This document shows, one piece after another, positions 5,655 through 14,219 of a DNA stretch of 23,889 nt. The position numbers and the translations under genes were made by a program. The number at the start of each line of letters is the position of its first letter. Position 1 is the stretch's first letter. The DNA comes from a virus. The DNA lies in the IMG/VR virus record IMGVR_UViG_3300049846_000613, positions 1-23,889 of that record. One strand, given 5' to 3'. The notes beneath the pieces were generated by a model. The model made no database searches. It was not told the DNA's origin and saw nothing but the letters and a program-made list of their open reading frames with translations.

Positions 5655-8600
5655 TTATTGCTTTATGTGGATGTGAAAAGTGTATGTGGTCGAGGCCGTC
5701 GGCGCTGTGGCGCAGGCAATGGTGTACGATGTATTGCCCGCCGATCCGACGTACCACTTGGCCACCTCCCCGGCGGCATTGGCGTTGGCGGGGCTGAATG
5801 TCACGCCGGTGAATAGTCCGGCGTCCAGGGCACTGCCGAAGGTCACCGTACAAAGGGTGCCCGTCGTCGGCCCCGTGCCCGTGGTCACGGTGATCTGGTG
5901 GCTTAGATCATTGCCAAGGTCAACGGACACCGTTGGCCCTGTGCCCGCCGCTGCGCCCGCCGCAATGGTCGGCGCTACCTGGCAGGTTATCCGGTGCCAC
6001 GCTCCCCCGTATCGGTATTCAAGTCCGTCGGCATCGCTGTTCGATCTGATTGAGTTGTTCACCGCCGGGCGCTGCGCTACTGTGCCCTCAGGCAGTGCTA
6101 TTGAATCCGTGGCCGTGGCCGCGTCCAGGGTCACGGCGGGCGTGGTGGTGAGCAAGCCCACACGTTTATCGTCCCGCACGGCCATGATGATGGCCGGGGT
6201 GCCTGCGCCGTCGTAGATGCGAAGGCCCCAGTTTGAAGACGTGGTTCCGAGGCTGATTATTTTCAGGCGGCTGTTGGCGTCGGCGGTGGGGCTGTTTGCA
6301 CCTGAAATGATGACATTTTTTACGATCGACGTAAAACTGTTGTACCCGTCAATCTCGACGCCGCCGTTTATGTTCCATATTTTAAATAAGCCTGAATTGT
6401 CATATTTAGCAGCATTCCTGTATAAATAATGACTTGATGAGCCATATCCGTCTGCAATCGAAATTTTAAGCGCATTTCCGGCCGAATAAACTTCGTTTTC
6501 GATCCTAATCGTTTGCGTGAGCGGCCCCGTAGCAGTACCAGTTAAAAGTATTGAGCCTGGAACCTGGTCTAGCGTTCCGTCTGATTCAATCTTTATACCG
6601 TCTAAGTTTGTCGTCGTTTTGATACTTAACCGGTATGCCGGACTGCTCTGATTAATGCCAAGACGGTCGTTCGTCGCGTCGTACCAAAGGGCATTTTCCC
6701 CCGTGATTGATGACGCCCCGTTCCAGTAGGCCACTTGCCCCGCTGATCCGCTGCCCGTTACTCCGCTGCCTGTCCCTAAGCTAACCCACGCGCCGTTTGC
6801 CCGCGCTTTCACGGTGTCCGTGTCCGTATCGTACACGATAAGGCCGTCACGGGGGCTGCCGATAGCGTTCACCTGCGCCGTGGTCATCGCGGGCAGGCCC
6901 AGGCCGCGTGCCGTGCTAACTATGTCAATAATTGCCGAGGCGTCGGGGGCCGATGTGGTGCCAAATGCTGTTTGGCCGAGGATGTTGTTTTTTGTAGTCG
7001 TGCCGGTCTGATATATCCCCTTGGCATTCGCGTGATCGACGGCGATTTCCAACGCCCGGTAATCGGCGGCGGCAGTAATAGTGTGATTGATATACGCGCC
7101 TCGCGTGATCCCGTTGGCCCCGCCCGTCTGGTTTATCGTGCCTCCGAAGTTCAGGAAATTGATAACAGCAGTGCCCGATGTGGGCGAAAATCCGCCGGCT
7201 ACATTCAGCCAGTTTTTTGTGCCGCTGTTCATCGTCGAGGAGTACCCCGACGAAATATTTACGCTCGTAGTTGTGCTGTTCGGGTCAAGATTGATATTTG
7301 CGGCAAAGGAGTTGATCGTCACGGCGTTTGACCCGTTCCCTATCGTGAAATCAGTACCGGCAGTTATTGCCGCGTTCGCATAGGTCGTCGTGCCGCCGCC
7401 GATCTTTATCTTCGGCGTGGCCCCGCCAACAATACGGGCATGTTCGCTGAGTGCCCCGCCGTTGTTGACATTGAGAAAAACAATATCGGACGTCCGGCTC
7501 GCATGGGTGACCGTTGACCAGGTGGCTGAAATGCGGGCCATATCCTGCCCGTCTGTGCTGCTGCTCTCCCCCTGAAACAGGATAGCACCCCCAAACCCAG
7601 CCGACGGGCTGCCCGTGCTATTCGTTTGCAGGGTAAGAATATCTTGCGCGGCATTCGTGGTTGCCGTCGTGTTCGTGATCGTCACCGCCCCGCCTGTGCT
7701 GGCCGCACCCGTGATCGCTACACGGGTCACGTTGTTCGTTTCCAGGTTCAGGCCGAACGCATCATTTGTGCCGATGGTCACCGCCGCCCCCGTGGTGTTG
7801 CCCCCGTCGAGGATGTCACCGGCCCCGGAGGCGGGACTTTCCTCCTGCCAGCCGTTCACGCTATCCCAGGTCAGGACATTGCCATCAACGGTGCCGCTGT
7901 ACACCGCCCACGCACTGCCATTCCAGCGTAGTATTTCGCCCGACGTGGTGCCGTTAGGCACGGTGCCGGATGGGCCAGCGCTTTCCACCCATCCGTTCGT
8001 CGCATCCCACGTCAGATAGTTGCCCGGCGTGGTGGCGCTGTATGCCGCCCACTGCGTTGCTACTTCATCCCATTTCAGTATTTGCCCTTCGGCAGTGCCG
8101 GGGGGGATGCCCTGTGCGCCGCCCGTGCCGGTGTAAAAATTGTATAGGCTATAAAGAACCTGCGAGCCGATCGGTATATCAATGCCATGATCGACTGAAT
8201 CCACCGTTATCGATGTTGCGCCGCCCGCTTGGTCGTTGTCAACCGTGAACGGGTACACCTGCCCGTTTTGCGGGTTGTATAGATAAATCGTGTCGCCGTC
8301 AAAAATGGTGTTGGCTTTTAGCGGCTCCGAAATATCTATTGTGGTGATTGCCCCGCTCGATAGGGTTGTTGTGGTTGTGTTGAACGCCTGTATAGATACG
8401 CCCGTACTTGGCGATATTTTTCTATTAGAAAAACCTGTGCCGTCAGGATCGCCCACCGATATTTCCCATGTTCCGGGGTTGAAAATGTCCGGCCCCGGTA
8501 TTTTTTTTGGCGTTGTCGTAACGATGAAATTACCGTTAGACACACCGGCGTAAATCCACTCTCCAGACCATTCGCCTTTGCGGGCGTTAAAATCGCCCCG

Positions 8601-10427
8601 TGACATTAACCAGCCGGTCAGGTCGGGCAATAGTATGCGGTCGTGTGCTTTGATGATCGCGCCGTGCAATGTGCCCGCGTATGTCTGCGCGGGGATTTCC
8701 TGCAATTTGGCAAGTTCATTACATAGCAGGTCGCCAAACTCAAAATCATCAGTTGCCGCGGCCCTGTCCCATGTCGCCGTGGTGTCCACCCATGTAGCAA
8801 GGTCGTCGCACGTCTGTATCTTTCCAGGCGTCCACGGCTGCACGGCATGACCAAATATTTCGGTCATTTCCAGGGCATCGCTGTTTCCCGTCGCGTTGGT
8901 CGCTATGTACGTGCGCTTTTTCTCAAAATTCTCCGTTGCGCTCGATCCGTAGATTGCCAGGGCGAGACTTTTCCACGACCAATCATTCAGCGTAACCGTG
9001 CCCGTTAGCGGGTTTCCGCTTGCGTCCTCATCTCCTAATGCGTTAGTGAAATCAATTGAAAATGCGTTTTGGCTCGCCGTAAGGATAGGAGTCCAGAATT
9101 CAAAAGGTACTGATCCTACAAATCGATTGGAAAATATCCACGGCGTTGATACCTCATAATATGTTTCCTGCGGGCCGCTTTTCCACGTCGGGCCTGTTCT
9201 GTTCAGGTCGCCGTAAACAGGAATGCCGTTTGCGATTACGGCGCTCGTTAGCGATTCAATGCGGTAATCGCCCGTGGTCAAAATAAGTTCAACGCCGAAC
9301 ACGTACCGCCACGGGGTGTCATAGGTGTCCACCTCCACGTCGATGTTTAGTACGCCTGAAACCCTGAATCGGCTATCTGCGTCAAACCCGATATTGGTAA
9401 AAGACACCGGGCTGTTTGCCCCGCTGAACTTGTACCACTTATTTGACAGGCTGGAAAGGTAATTACGGTATGTATTGTGGTCGTAGTCTACTTCCACTTT
9501 TTTGAGCGCAGGCAGCCATGAAAACGCCCCGCCCCGCAGTCTAAACCGGGTCACCTGTTGATCAATGCTGGTGTCGTAGGTTTTTGTGGTGCCGGACAAA
9601 AAGCCGCCGCCGTTGTCGTACCAGCGTTCCTTTACGTTTTGCTCGTGGCGCTCCCGTATCTGCTCAAATCTCCACGCCCCATCCGATAGCATGAGCCGGG
9701 CCGCCCAATGTGCGCAAATCTGCTCAAGTACATAGTATGGGCTTTTCCACTTGTAATCATCGCCGTCGTTGCCCTCGTCGCGCTCGGCAAAGATTTCCCC
9801 CGATACGCGGGAGTATAAAAGCGGGTCTTTGGTTTCGTCAACGGCGGGCATATTTTCATCCGACCAATTGACAATCGTACGGAGCCAAGCGTCTGACGGC
9901 CCCCAAAAACTTTCTGTGCCGATGTATGTAAGACACTGCGAAATGTGCGTGATAAAGGACAGAAACCCATAAGGGACATTTGGCGTAAAATTCGTGTCTT
10001 TATATTCTTCGTTCTTTAGCCGCCCCAGGCCGTCCACGGCTCGCAGCGACAAAAAGAACGCGCTACCTATGTCTTCATATTCGCTTATATCCGGCGTCAC
10101 GATGCCTACCCAGTGCAGATTATCCACGCCCGCAACCACACGCCAAATAACCAGATTAAAGCGGGTCTCCACGGATGTTATTAAGTCCTGGATGAAGTCG
10201 TCAATGTCTGACCTGTTATCCTCGTTTACCTTTATGTCTACGGACGCCGAACTGCCGATTATTCCGGGGACTACCTTATCCGTAGCGCCCTGGTAACTCA
10301 GTGTAAACCCGTCATCGGCGGTTTCCACGGTCAGGCTCAGCGGGAACGTGCCGCTGTCGTGTATTTCAACGCGGAACGTCTCGCCGTTCTGGTTCAGAAA
10401 ATTGCCCGATGTTATCCGTGCCGCCAT
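5655..10427 (-). CDS. Tail hub protein fused to a tail fibre
   Basis: This 1590-residue protein directly follows the tape measure gene (TAATG junction, shared A at 10427), the usual place of the tail-tip hub. The N-terminal part (about 1-650) has a beta-rich opening (RVEIHDSGTFPL, GIIGSSASVDIKV, WVGIVTPDISEY) ending in AVDGLGRLKNEEY. I associate this pattern with hub or tail-tip proteins of Bacteroidota prophages. Residues 777-868 hold two copies of a module of about 45 residues (GQILKWDEVATQWAAYS..., then GEILRWNGSAWAVYS...). Residues 871-1217 are homologous to residues 738-1094 of the separate fibre. Residues 1218-1590 are a second fibre-like region, with SLGTTSSNWGLRIYDG, then LEYRYGGAWHRI, and a final beta domain ending YTFHIHIKQ. 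The fusion of hub and fibre in one chain is the notable point. No peptidoglycan hydrolase motif was recognised. Confidence 0.75.
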   Translation of the reverse strand: MAARITSGNFLNQNGETFRVEIHDSGTFPLSLTVETADDGFTLSYQGATDKVVPGIIGSSASVDIKVNEDNRSDIDDFIQDLITSVETRFNLVIWRVVAGVDNLHWVGIVTPDISEYEDIGSAFFLSLRAVDGLGRLKNEEYKDTNFTPNVPYGFLSFITHISQCLTYIGTESFWGPSDAWLRTIVNWSDENMPAVDETKDPLLYSRVSGEIFAERDEGNDGDDYKWKSPYYVLEQICAHWAARLMLSDGAWRFEQIRERHEQNVKERWYDNGGGFLSGTTKTYDTSIDQQVTRFRLRGGAFSWLPALKKVEVDYDHNTYRNYLSSLSNKWYKFSGANSPVSFTNIGFDADSRFRVSGVLNIDVEVDTYDTPWRYVFGVELILTTGDYRIESLTSAVIANGIPVYGDLNRTGPTWKSGPQETYYEVSTPWIFSNRFVGSVPFEFWTPILTASQNAFSIDFTNALGDEDASGNPLTGTVTLNDWSWKSLALAIYGSSATENFEKKRTYIATNATGNSDALEMTEIFGHAVQPWTPGKIQTCDDLATWVDTTATWDRAAATDDFEFGDLLCNELAKLQEIPAQTYAGTLHGAIIKAHDRILLPDLTGWLMSRGDFNARKGEWSGEWIYAGVSNGNFIVTTTPKKIPGPDIFNPGTWEISVGDPDGTGFSNRKISPSTGVSIQAFNTTTTTLSSGAITTIDISEPLKANTIFDGDTIYLYNPQNGQVYPFTVDNDQAGGATSITVDSVDHGIDIPIGSQVLYSLYNFYTGTGGAQGIPPGTAEGQILKWDEVATQWAAYSATTPGNYLTWDATNGWVESAGPSGTVPNGTTSGEILRWNGSAWAVYSGTVDGNVLTWDSVNGWQEESPASGAGDILDGGNTTGAAVTIGTNDAFGLNLETNNVTRVAITGAASTGGAVTITNTTATTNAAQDILTLQTNSTGSPSAGFGGAILFQGESSSTDGQDMARISATWSTVTHASRTSDIVFLNVNNGGALSEHARIVGGATPKIKIGGGTTTYANAAITAGTDFTIGNGSNAVTINSFAANINLDPNSTTTSVNISSGYSSTMNSGTKNWLNVAGGFSPTSGTAVINFLNFGGTINQTGGANGITRGAYINHTITAAADYRALEIAVDHANAKGIYQTGTTTKNNILGQTAFGTTSAPDASAIIDIVSTARGLGLPAMTTAQVNAIGSPRDGLIVYDTDTDTVKARANGAWVSLGTGSGVTGSGSAGQVAYWNGASSITGENALWYDATNDRLGINQSSPAYRLSIKTTTNLDGIKIESDGTLDQVPGSILLTGTATGPLTQTIRIENEVYSAGNALKISIADGYGSSSHYLYRNAAKYDNSGLFKIWNINGGVEIDGYNSFTSIVKNVIISGANSPTADANSRLKIISLGTTSSNWGLRIYDGAGTPAIIMAVRDDKRVGLLTTTPAVTLDAATATDSIALPEGTVAQRPAVNNSIRSNSDADGLEYRYGGAWHRITCQVAPTIAAGAAAGTGPTVSVDLGNDLSHQITVTTGTGPTTGTLCTVTFGSALDAGLFTGVTFSPANANAAGEVAKWYVGSAGNTSYTIACATAPTASTTYTFHIHIKQ
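6777..7817 (-). repeat. Domain duplicated in the tail fibre gene (copy in hub protein)
   Basis: This stretch encodes hub residues 871-1217, from DILDGGNTTGAAVTIGTNDA to ANGAWVSL. Collinear matches to the fibre block at 1804-2874 include GGNTTGAAVTIGTNDA, LNLETNNVTR, ITGAASTGG, the FGGAILFQGESSSTD/FGPALSFYGESSTTD pair, THASRTSDIVF/THATRTSDMVF, GTINQTGG, AKGIYQ and FGTTSAP/FGSTSAP. DNA similarity remains visible; for example TCATTTGTGCCGATGGT is identical in both on the plus strand. The copies have diverged most in the middle. Confidence 0.85.
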
Positions 10428-13063
10428 TATTTAAACCGCCCCCTTTCGCGTTGTGCTTTTTCACTGCTTAGTAATATGTCTGCCCCCCGGAGAATGCCGA
10501 ACACCTCCACCTGCCCACCCCCGGCGTTCTCCCGGAAGATCGCCCGCAACTTGCTTTCAGGGGCCACGATCTCAGGGTTGGTTGCCGCGCCGGGGTACTC
10601 ACCCATGAGGGCCATTGTGGGCTTGCGGATGATGCCGCCCTGAGCGAGTTTTGCGCCGCCAACAAGCCGTTTAAACAGGGCTGTACCAATCGCGCCAGCA
10701 GCCCCGGCAATAGCAATTGCAGCAAATGGATTAGCCGTTGCCAAAGCGCTTTTTGCGATCAATGTGGCAACAAACTGTTTTATGAGCATCCCGATTACTT
10801 CGCCAATCGAGTTTACAATAGCCTTTGATACGTTTTGAAAAACATTTCCTGTCTCAGTTATTGCGTTTGCAATGCTATCCCCAATTGTCGTGATCGCCCC
10901 GCCCCACATGGACATAGTTTCTGCCGCCGCGCCGCCTGCCGATGTTGTAATGTCGGCAAGTTGCTGCATGTACTGTGACGCGCTTATAAGTCCATTATTG
11001 AAATTATTTAGCGCTGCTGTGCGCTGCTGAAACTGCGATGTAACCGGATCAACCCCCTGTGGTGCAAACGCCGGGGCCGTACTCTGCACACTTTCCGGCA
11101 GCCCTTTGGTGGGCAGGGGGGCGAAGGGGGCAATAGGCTCGCTGCGCAGGGCTTTGAGCATCCCCCGCACTTTCTCTATCTCTGCGCTGTACGGCTTAAA
11201 TCCGTTTTCAATCAACCGCTCAATCTGATTCTCAATTTCCTTAGCCTGTTCTCCGATCACGTCCGCGCCCAGCACGTCCTCCTTGGAGGCCACGGCGGCG
11301 ATGCTTTTCAGGGCGTCTTTGTAGAGTTTGGCTTTTTCTTTGGCCGCATTTATCGCATCTTCGTTTTTCTTGGTTTCTCCTGTGTTTTTGCCAATTGAAT
11401 CAACGACGCCGCCGTTTTGCTGTATCAGTTGCGTTAGTGCATCCTTACGCGCCTGTATAGCGGCGTTTGCGTCTTTGAACGCCTGCTCTTCCTGTTTGAT
11501 CGCGTTGGCGGTAGCGCCGGCAAAAGCCTGGTTTAATTTCTCCTGCTCACCAAGCCCGGCAAATGCCCCTACGCTTGTTTGGGCATTTTTTCTGCTCTTA
11601 TTGTAATCATCTTGCCGCTTTACAAGGTCTTGTAACTTCTTATCGTGTTCGTTAGCCAGGTCAAGTTCCTCGCGGGATATTTCAACAAGCCTTTCACGGG
11701 CGGCCTGTGCGCGGGCCGCTTTTTGAATGCTTATAGCCCATGCGTCGTAAGCCTCCTTCAGCCCTTTCACAAGTCCGTCCTCTATCTTCAATTGCCCGAA
11801 ATAGTCGGGCGCTACTTCCTGCAATTTTTTCAGTGCCCGCAGTTTCTCGTCACGGCTGACGGTTTCGCTTTGAAGGACGCCTACTAATAGGTCTATTTGT
11901 GACTTTTCGCGGGCTATGGAGTGCGCAACCTCTTTATTTACCGCCGCTATTTCGTTCTGGACTTTTTCGGAAATAGTCAATTCCCGGTTCATTTGTGTAA
12001 TCCAGTACACAAGCCCGGCCACAGCAGCGATCGCCAGCCCGGCCACTGTAATGCGCATAACAGTGCCAAGGCTCAGAAATGCCTTTGTTGCAGTTTCCAC
12101 GCCAGCGACAACGCCGCCAAATATTGAAATCACATTGCGCAAATTGCCGGCCAAGGCGCTGAAGGCGGTAATTACTACGCCTGTAACTTTTGCGAACGGG
12201 CCAAGGGAAACCAGGAAGAGGCCCACTTGTACGATTGCTTCCTTTGTTGTGTCGCTCAGGTGCGAAAACCACTTTACAATACCCTGCATGGCAATTGCCG
12301 CCCGATCCAAAAGCCCCTTTATGTCGAATGTCCGGTCGATCTCATCCCCCAAGGCCGCCAGGGCTTGCCGGGCTGCTGCACCTGCGTTGACAATCGCGTT
12401 CTTTATCCCGCCCTGCACACGGGGTAGCACAGATGCCGCCTGCGTGATCTTATCGACGAACTCCCTGCCGCTTACACCCATGTTTTGCAGGGCTTCGGCG
12501 CTTTGCGTGCCAAAGGCATCCTGCATGAGCTTGGATATTTTCGGCATATTTTCCTGGATGATGCGCAAATCCTGAGACAATACCTTGCCCTTTGCGATCA
12601 TCTGCGCAAACTGCACGGTAACGCTGTCCAGGTTTTGCGCCGTGCCCCCGGTGAGGGCAATGGCGTTTGCCATTTCTATGAGCGTCTTGCGGGCTTGCTC
12701 TGCCTGGTAGCCCACGCCCTGCAAACGGATAGAACCCTGTATTGCCTGCTCAAAGTCTAATCCGGGGGCGAGGGCCGCCTGGCGCAGGGCTTCGATTTCG
12801 GCGTAAGCCTCCGCAGCGCTGCGCTTCCCGTCTTGAAATGTGGCGACCATCGCCAATTTCAGCGATTCCAGGTTGCCCGCCTGCTGGATGGCCGATTTTC
12901 CAAGCAATGCCAGGGGGGCCGATATGGCTATGGTTAGATCACTGCCCAGGGAGGAAAGGCGCTGGCCGGACATGCGTAGCGAACGTTCGACCTTTTTTAG
13001 GTCTGCTTCCAGGCCTTTCGAGATGAGGCCAAGCCGGATATTAAGTTCGCTAATAGTCGCCAC
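10427..13063 (-). CDS. Tape measure protein
   Basis: This 878-residue protein sits directly after the chaperone pair, the expected place. Residues 159-185 (GKVLSQDLRIIQENMPKISK...) match the conserved tape-measure domain of the GKL-x-G-x-ELR-x-L-x-E type. Strongly hydrophobic segments lie at 277-306 and 333-355. A long helical, charged region follows (about 360-640), then a hydrophobic C-terminal part (AIVNSIGEVIGMLIKQFVAT, ANPFAAIAIAGAAGAI) and the typical tail GGIIRKPTMALMGEYPGA. The protein sets tail length and is threaded through the tube. At roughly 0.15 nm per residue it predicts a tail near 130 nm, an estimate from the family rule. Its start overlaps the end of the chaperone fusion by 14 nt. 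There is no visible lysozyme or peptidase domain. Confidence 0.92.
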   Translation of the reverse strand: MATISELNIRLGLISKGLEADLKKVERSLRMSGQRLSSLGSDLTIAISAPLALLGKSAIQQAGNLESLKLAMVATFQDGKRSAAEAYAEIEALRQAALAPGLDFEQAIQGSIRLQGVGYQAEQARKTLIEMANAIALTGGTAQNLDSVTVQFAQMIAKGKVLSQDLRIIQENMPKISKLMQDAFGTQSAEALQNMGVSGREFVDKITQAASVLPRVQGGIKNAIVNAGAAARQALAALGDEIDRTFDIKGLLDRAAIAMQGIVKWFSHLSDTTKEAIVQVGLFLVSLGPFAKVTGVVITAFSALAGNLRNVISIFGGVVAGVETATKAFLSLGTVMRITVAGLAIAAVAGLVYWITQMNRELTISEKVQNEIAAVNKEVAHSIAREKSQIDLLVGVLQSETVSRDEKLRALKKLQEVAPDYFGQLKIEDGLVKGLKEAYDAWAISIQKAARAQAARERLVEISREELDLANEHDKKLQDLVKRQDDYNKSRKNAQTSVGAFAGLGEQEKLNQAFAGATANAIKQEEQAFKDANAAIQARKDALTQLIQQNGGVVDSIGKNTGETKKNEDAINAAKEKAKLYKDALKSIAAVASKEDVLGADVIGEQAKEIENQIERLIENGFKPYSAEIEKVRGMLKALRSEPIAPFAPLPTKGLPESVQSTAPAFAPQGVDPVTSQFQQRTAALNNFNNGLISASQYMQQLADITTSAGGAAAETMSMWGGAITTIGDSIANAITETGNVFQNVSKAIVNSIGEVIGMLIKQFVATLIAKSALATANPFAAIAIAGAAGAIGTALFKRLVGGAKLAQGGIIRKPTMALMGEYPGAATNPEIVAPESKLRAIFRENAGGGQVEVFGILRGADILLSSEKAQRERGRFK

Positions 13064-13418
13064 GCGCTTTTTTCATTTTTGCGGCCATAAGTGCAGCCGC
13101 CGTTTCAAAATGTTTCCGTTCATGCTCCGGTTGTACCTCCAACTTCGCCGCCTTATCCCAGGGCAGGGGCCAGAACTTTTCCACTGCCACGCCCTTTTTC
13201 AAGTTAGGCGCTGTAATCAGATAAGCGGCTATGCGCAAGCCCTCCAGGTACACACGCTCCTTATCCCTGATCCCCCGCAGGCGGGCGGCAAACTGTCTGG
13301 GCGTCATCTGCCAAAATTCCGCCTCACTGATCCCCGCCTCTGCGGCCAGGTCGGTCAGGCCATGCCAGGTAAATTCACCGGGGTCGGCTTCGCTTTCGTC
13401 GCCTTCCCCGTCACCCCG
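13050..13418 (-). CDS. Tail assembly chaperone, T domain (made by -1 frameshift)
   Basis: This is the -1-frame extension of the chaperone at 13355-13726. Read from 13418 it continues without a stop for 122 residues: RGDGEGDESEADPGEF, then TWHGLTDLAAEAGISEAEFW and QMTPRQFAARLRG, ending KMKKARGDY. The WHGL...AGIS...EFWQMTPRQ motif is characteristic of G-T-type tail chaperone C-terminal parts and starts 37 codons upstream of the internal ATG at 13307. The ATG-initiated version of 85 residues would cut this motif, so the natural product is probably a 225-residue fusion with the first 103 residues of the upstream frame. The fusion is thought to bind the tape measure protein while the short form coats it. 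It ends 14 nt inside the tape measure gene. Confidence 0.85.
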   Translation of the reverse strand, partial: RGDGEGDESEADPGEFTWHGLTDLAAEAGISEAEFWQMTPRQFAARLRGIRDKERVYLEGLRIAAYLITAPNLKKGVAVEKFWPLPWDKAAKLEVQPEHERKHFETAAALMAAKMKKARGDY

Positions 13419-13726
13419 TTTCCCGCTTGCGGGAATGATTCGGCAAATGCAGTCATGACCTTTTCAAGTACGCCCGTCTCCTGTATCCAGTCGGCCACGT
13501 CGTATTTTTCAAAGTCAACGCCGATGCCGGCGGCTTTGTATCCCGCCCGCAGTCCGGCGCTAACGAAATCGACGAGGACAATGATGGACGTATTTTCAAG
13601 ACCACCTTGCATTTGTGCAAAGTCGGACAGGGCTTTTCTGCCGGTCTCTACCTCGTATTCGTAGAGACCGGCGAAGCCGAAGCGTATTGGGCGCTTTGCA
13701 CCCCCTATTTCAATATATTCAATCAT
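13355..13726 (-). CDS. Tail assembly chaperone, G-like short form
   Basis: This 123-residue protein lies between the tail tube and tape measure genes, the standard place for a tail assembly chaperone. It begins MIEYIEIGGAKRPIRFGFAG, a beta-hairpin start followed by LYEYEVETGRKALSDF and helical segments (IIVLVDFVSAGLRAGYKAAG), which is common in this class. The in-frame product ends KPTPVNLPGMA at the TGA at 13355. Codons 102-103 (GGA AAC, preceded by G) form the slippery heptamer GGGAAAC, from which a fraction of ribosomes should shift to the -1 frame. The short form would be the more abundant product and would help keep the tape measure protein soluble during tube assembly. It starts 21 nt after the tail tube stop. 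Confidence 0.88.
   Translation of the reverse strand: MIEYIEIGGAKRPIRFGFAGLYEYEVETGRKALSDFAQMQGGLENTSIIVLVDFVSAGLRAGYKAAGIGVDFEKYDVADWIQETGVLEKVMTAFAESFPQAGNGVTGKATKAKPTPVNLPGMA
13379..13424 (-). promoter_or_regulatory. Programmed -1 ribosomal frameshift signal
   Basis: The heptamer GGGAAAC (13424-13418) is in the correct X-XXY-YYZ phase for the upstream frame (GCG GGA AAC). It differs from the lambda G/GT slippery site GGGAAAG only in the last base. After a 7-nt spacer (GGGGTGA) there is a predicted hairpin: CGGGG (13410-13406) pairs with CCCCG (13383-13379), and inside it GGC (13403-13401) pairs with GCC (13388-13386). Slippery sequence, spacer length and stem all fit a functional -1 site. 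The -1 frame is open to 13050. Confidence 0.85.
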
Positions 13727-13747
13727 TTGCCTGTTTTTTTGTAGATG

Positions 13748-14170
13748 TTAGGATACCGTCGTCCGCGTGATTGCGCCCGTGCCGGTGAACGTGTAGGTGA
13801 ACGTCACCCCGGCGTCGTTACCCTGGCTGGACAGGCTCAGGTCAGTGATATAGCCATCGCCGTAGAAGTAGGTGTCGCCCGACGTACCCGTGGAGATCAG
13901 GAAAGATGCCAGGGTCTGGCCGCTCCACAGGTCAAACAGATCCTGGAATCCGTAAGTAGCGTCGAAGGCCAATAGGGCTTCCCCGCTCATCGTCCATGAC
14001 TTGGTGCCAGGGCGCGGGGCGGCCCATGCGCCGCTATCCTTACACGTCACGTCAAATGTCTCTGTTGATAATTGCAATTCCGCGTTCGTCTGGCAGGAAA
14101 TTGCCACGTCCGGGCTGGCGTTGTGGTAGATTGCAAAGTTTTTTGCAAGTATTGTTCCGGTGCTTGCCAT
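13748..14170 (-). CDS. Major tail tube protein
   Basis: This 140-residue protein starts MASTGTILAKNFAIYHNASP. It contains the segment STETFDVTCKDSGAWAAPRP followed by GTKSWTMSGEAL, typical of TP901-1-type major tail proteins (residues binding, beta-sandwich and long loop), then SFLISTGTSGDTYFYGDGYI and the end FTYTFTGTGAITR. Length and motif order match the family, whose hexameric rings stack into the tail tube. It is preceded by a 49-nt gap, the longest in the head-tail block, with a small CCGG-TTTAG-CCGG hairpin and an A-rich leader. That gap may allow separate, stronger expression of this abundant protein. Confidence 0.9.
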   Translation of the reverse strand: MASTGTILAKNFAIYHNASPDVAISCQTNAELQLSTETFDVTCKDSGAWAAPRPGTKSWTMSGEALLAFDATYGFQDLFDLWSGQTLASFLISTGTSGDTYFYGDGYITDLSLSSQGNDAGVTFTYTFTGTGAITRTTVS

Positions 14171-14219
14171 AGTGTTGTGTTTTTGTGTTATCTGTTACCG
14201 GCTAAACCGGATTATCTTT
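14171..14219 (-). other. Intergenic leader of the tail tube gene
   Basis: This 49-nt gap is unusual in a block where most genes overlap. Read on the minus strand it holds a short perfect hairpin, CCGG-TTTAG-CCGG (14210-14198), and then an A- and C-rich stretch (ACAGATAACACAAAAACACA) up to the ATG. I see no T-run, so it is not a terminator, and no match to the Bacteroidota -7 promoter element TAnnTTTG. It may simply be a translation-enhancing leader. Confidence 0.35.

Noticed and set aside
8101-8850. Short plus- and minus-strand open frames opposite or out of frame with the hub gene
   Set aside because: All are contained in the 1590-residue hub frame and show no motif or start context of their own.
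13050-13307. Independent 85-residue gene starting at the internal ATG
   Set aside because: That start cuts the conserved WHGL...EFWQMTPRQ segment, and the frame is open upstream to a perfect slippery site, so it is better read as part of a frameshift product.
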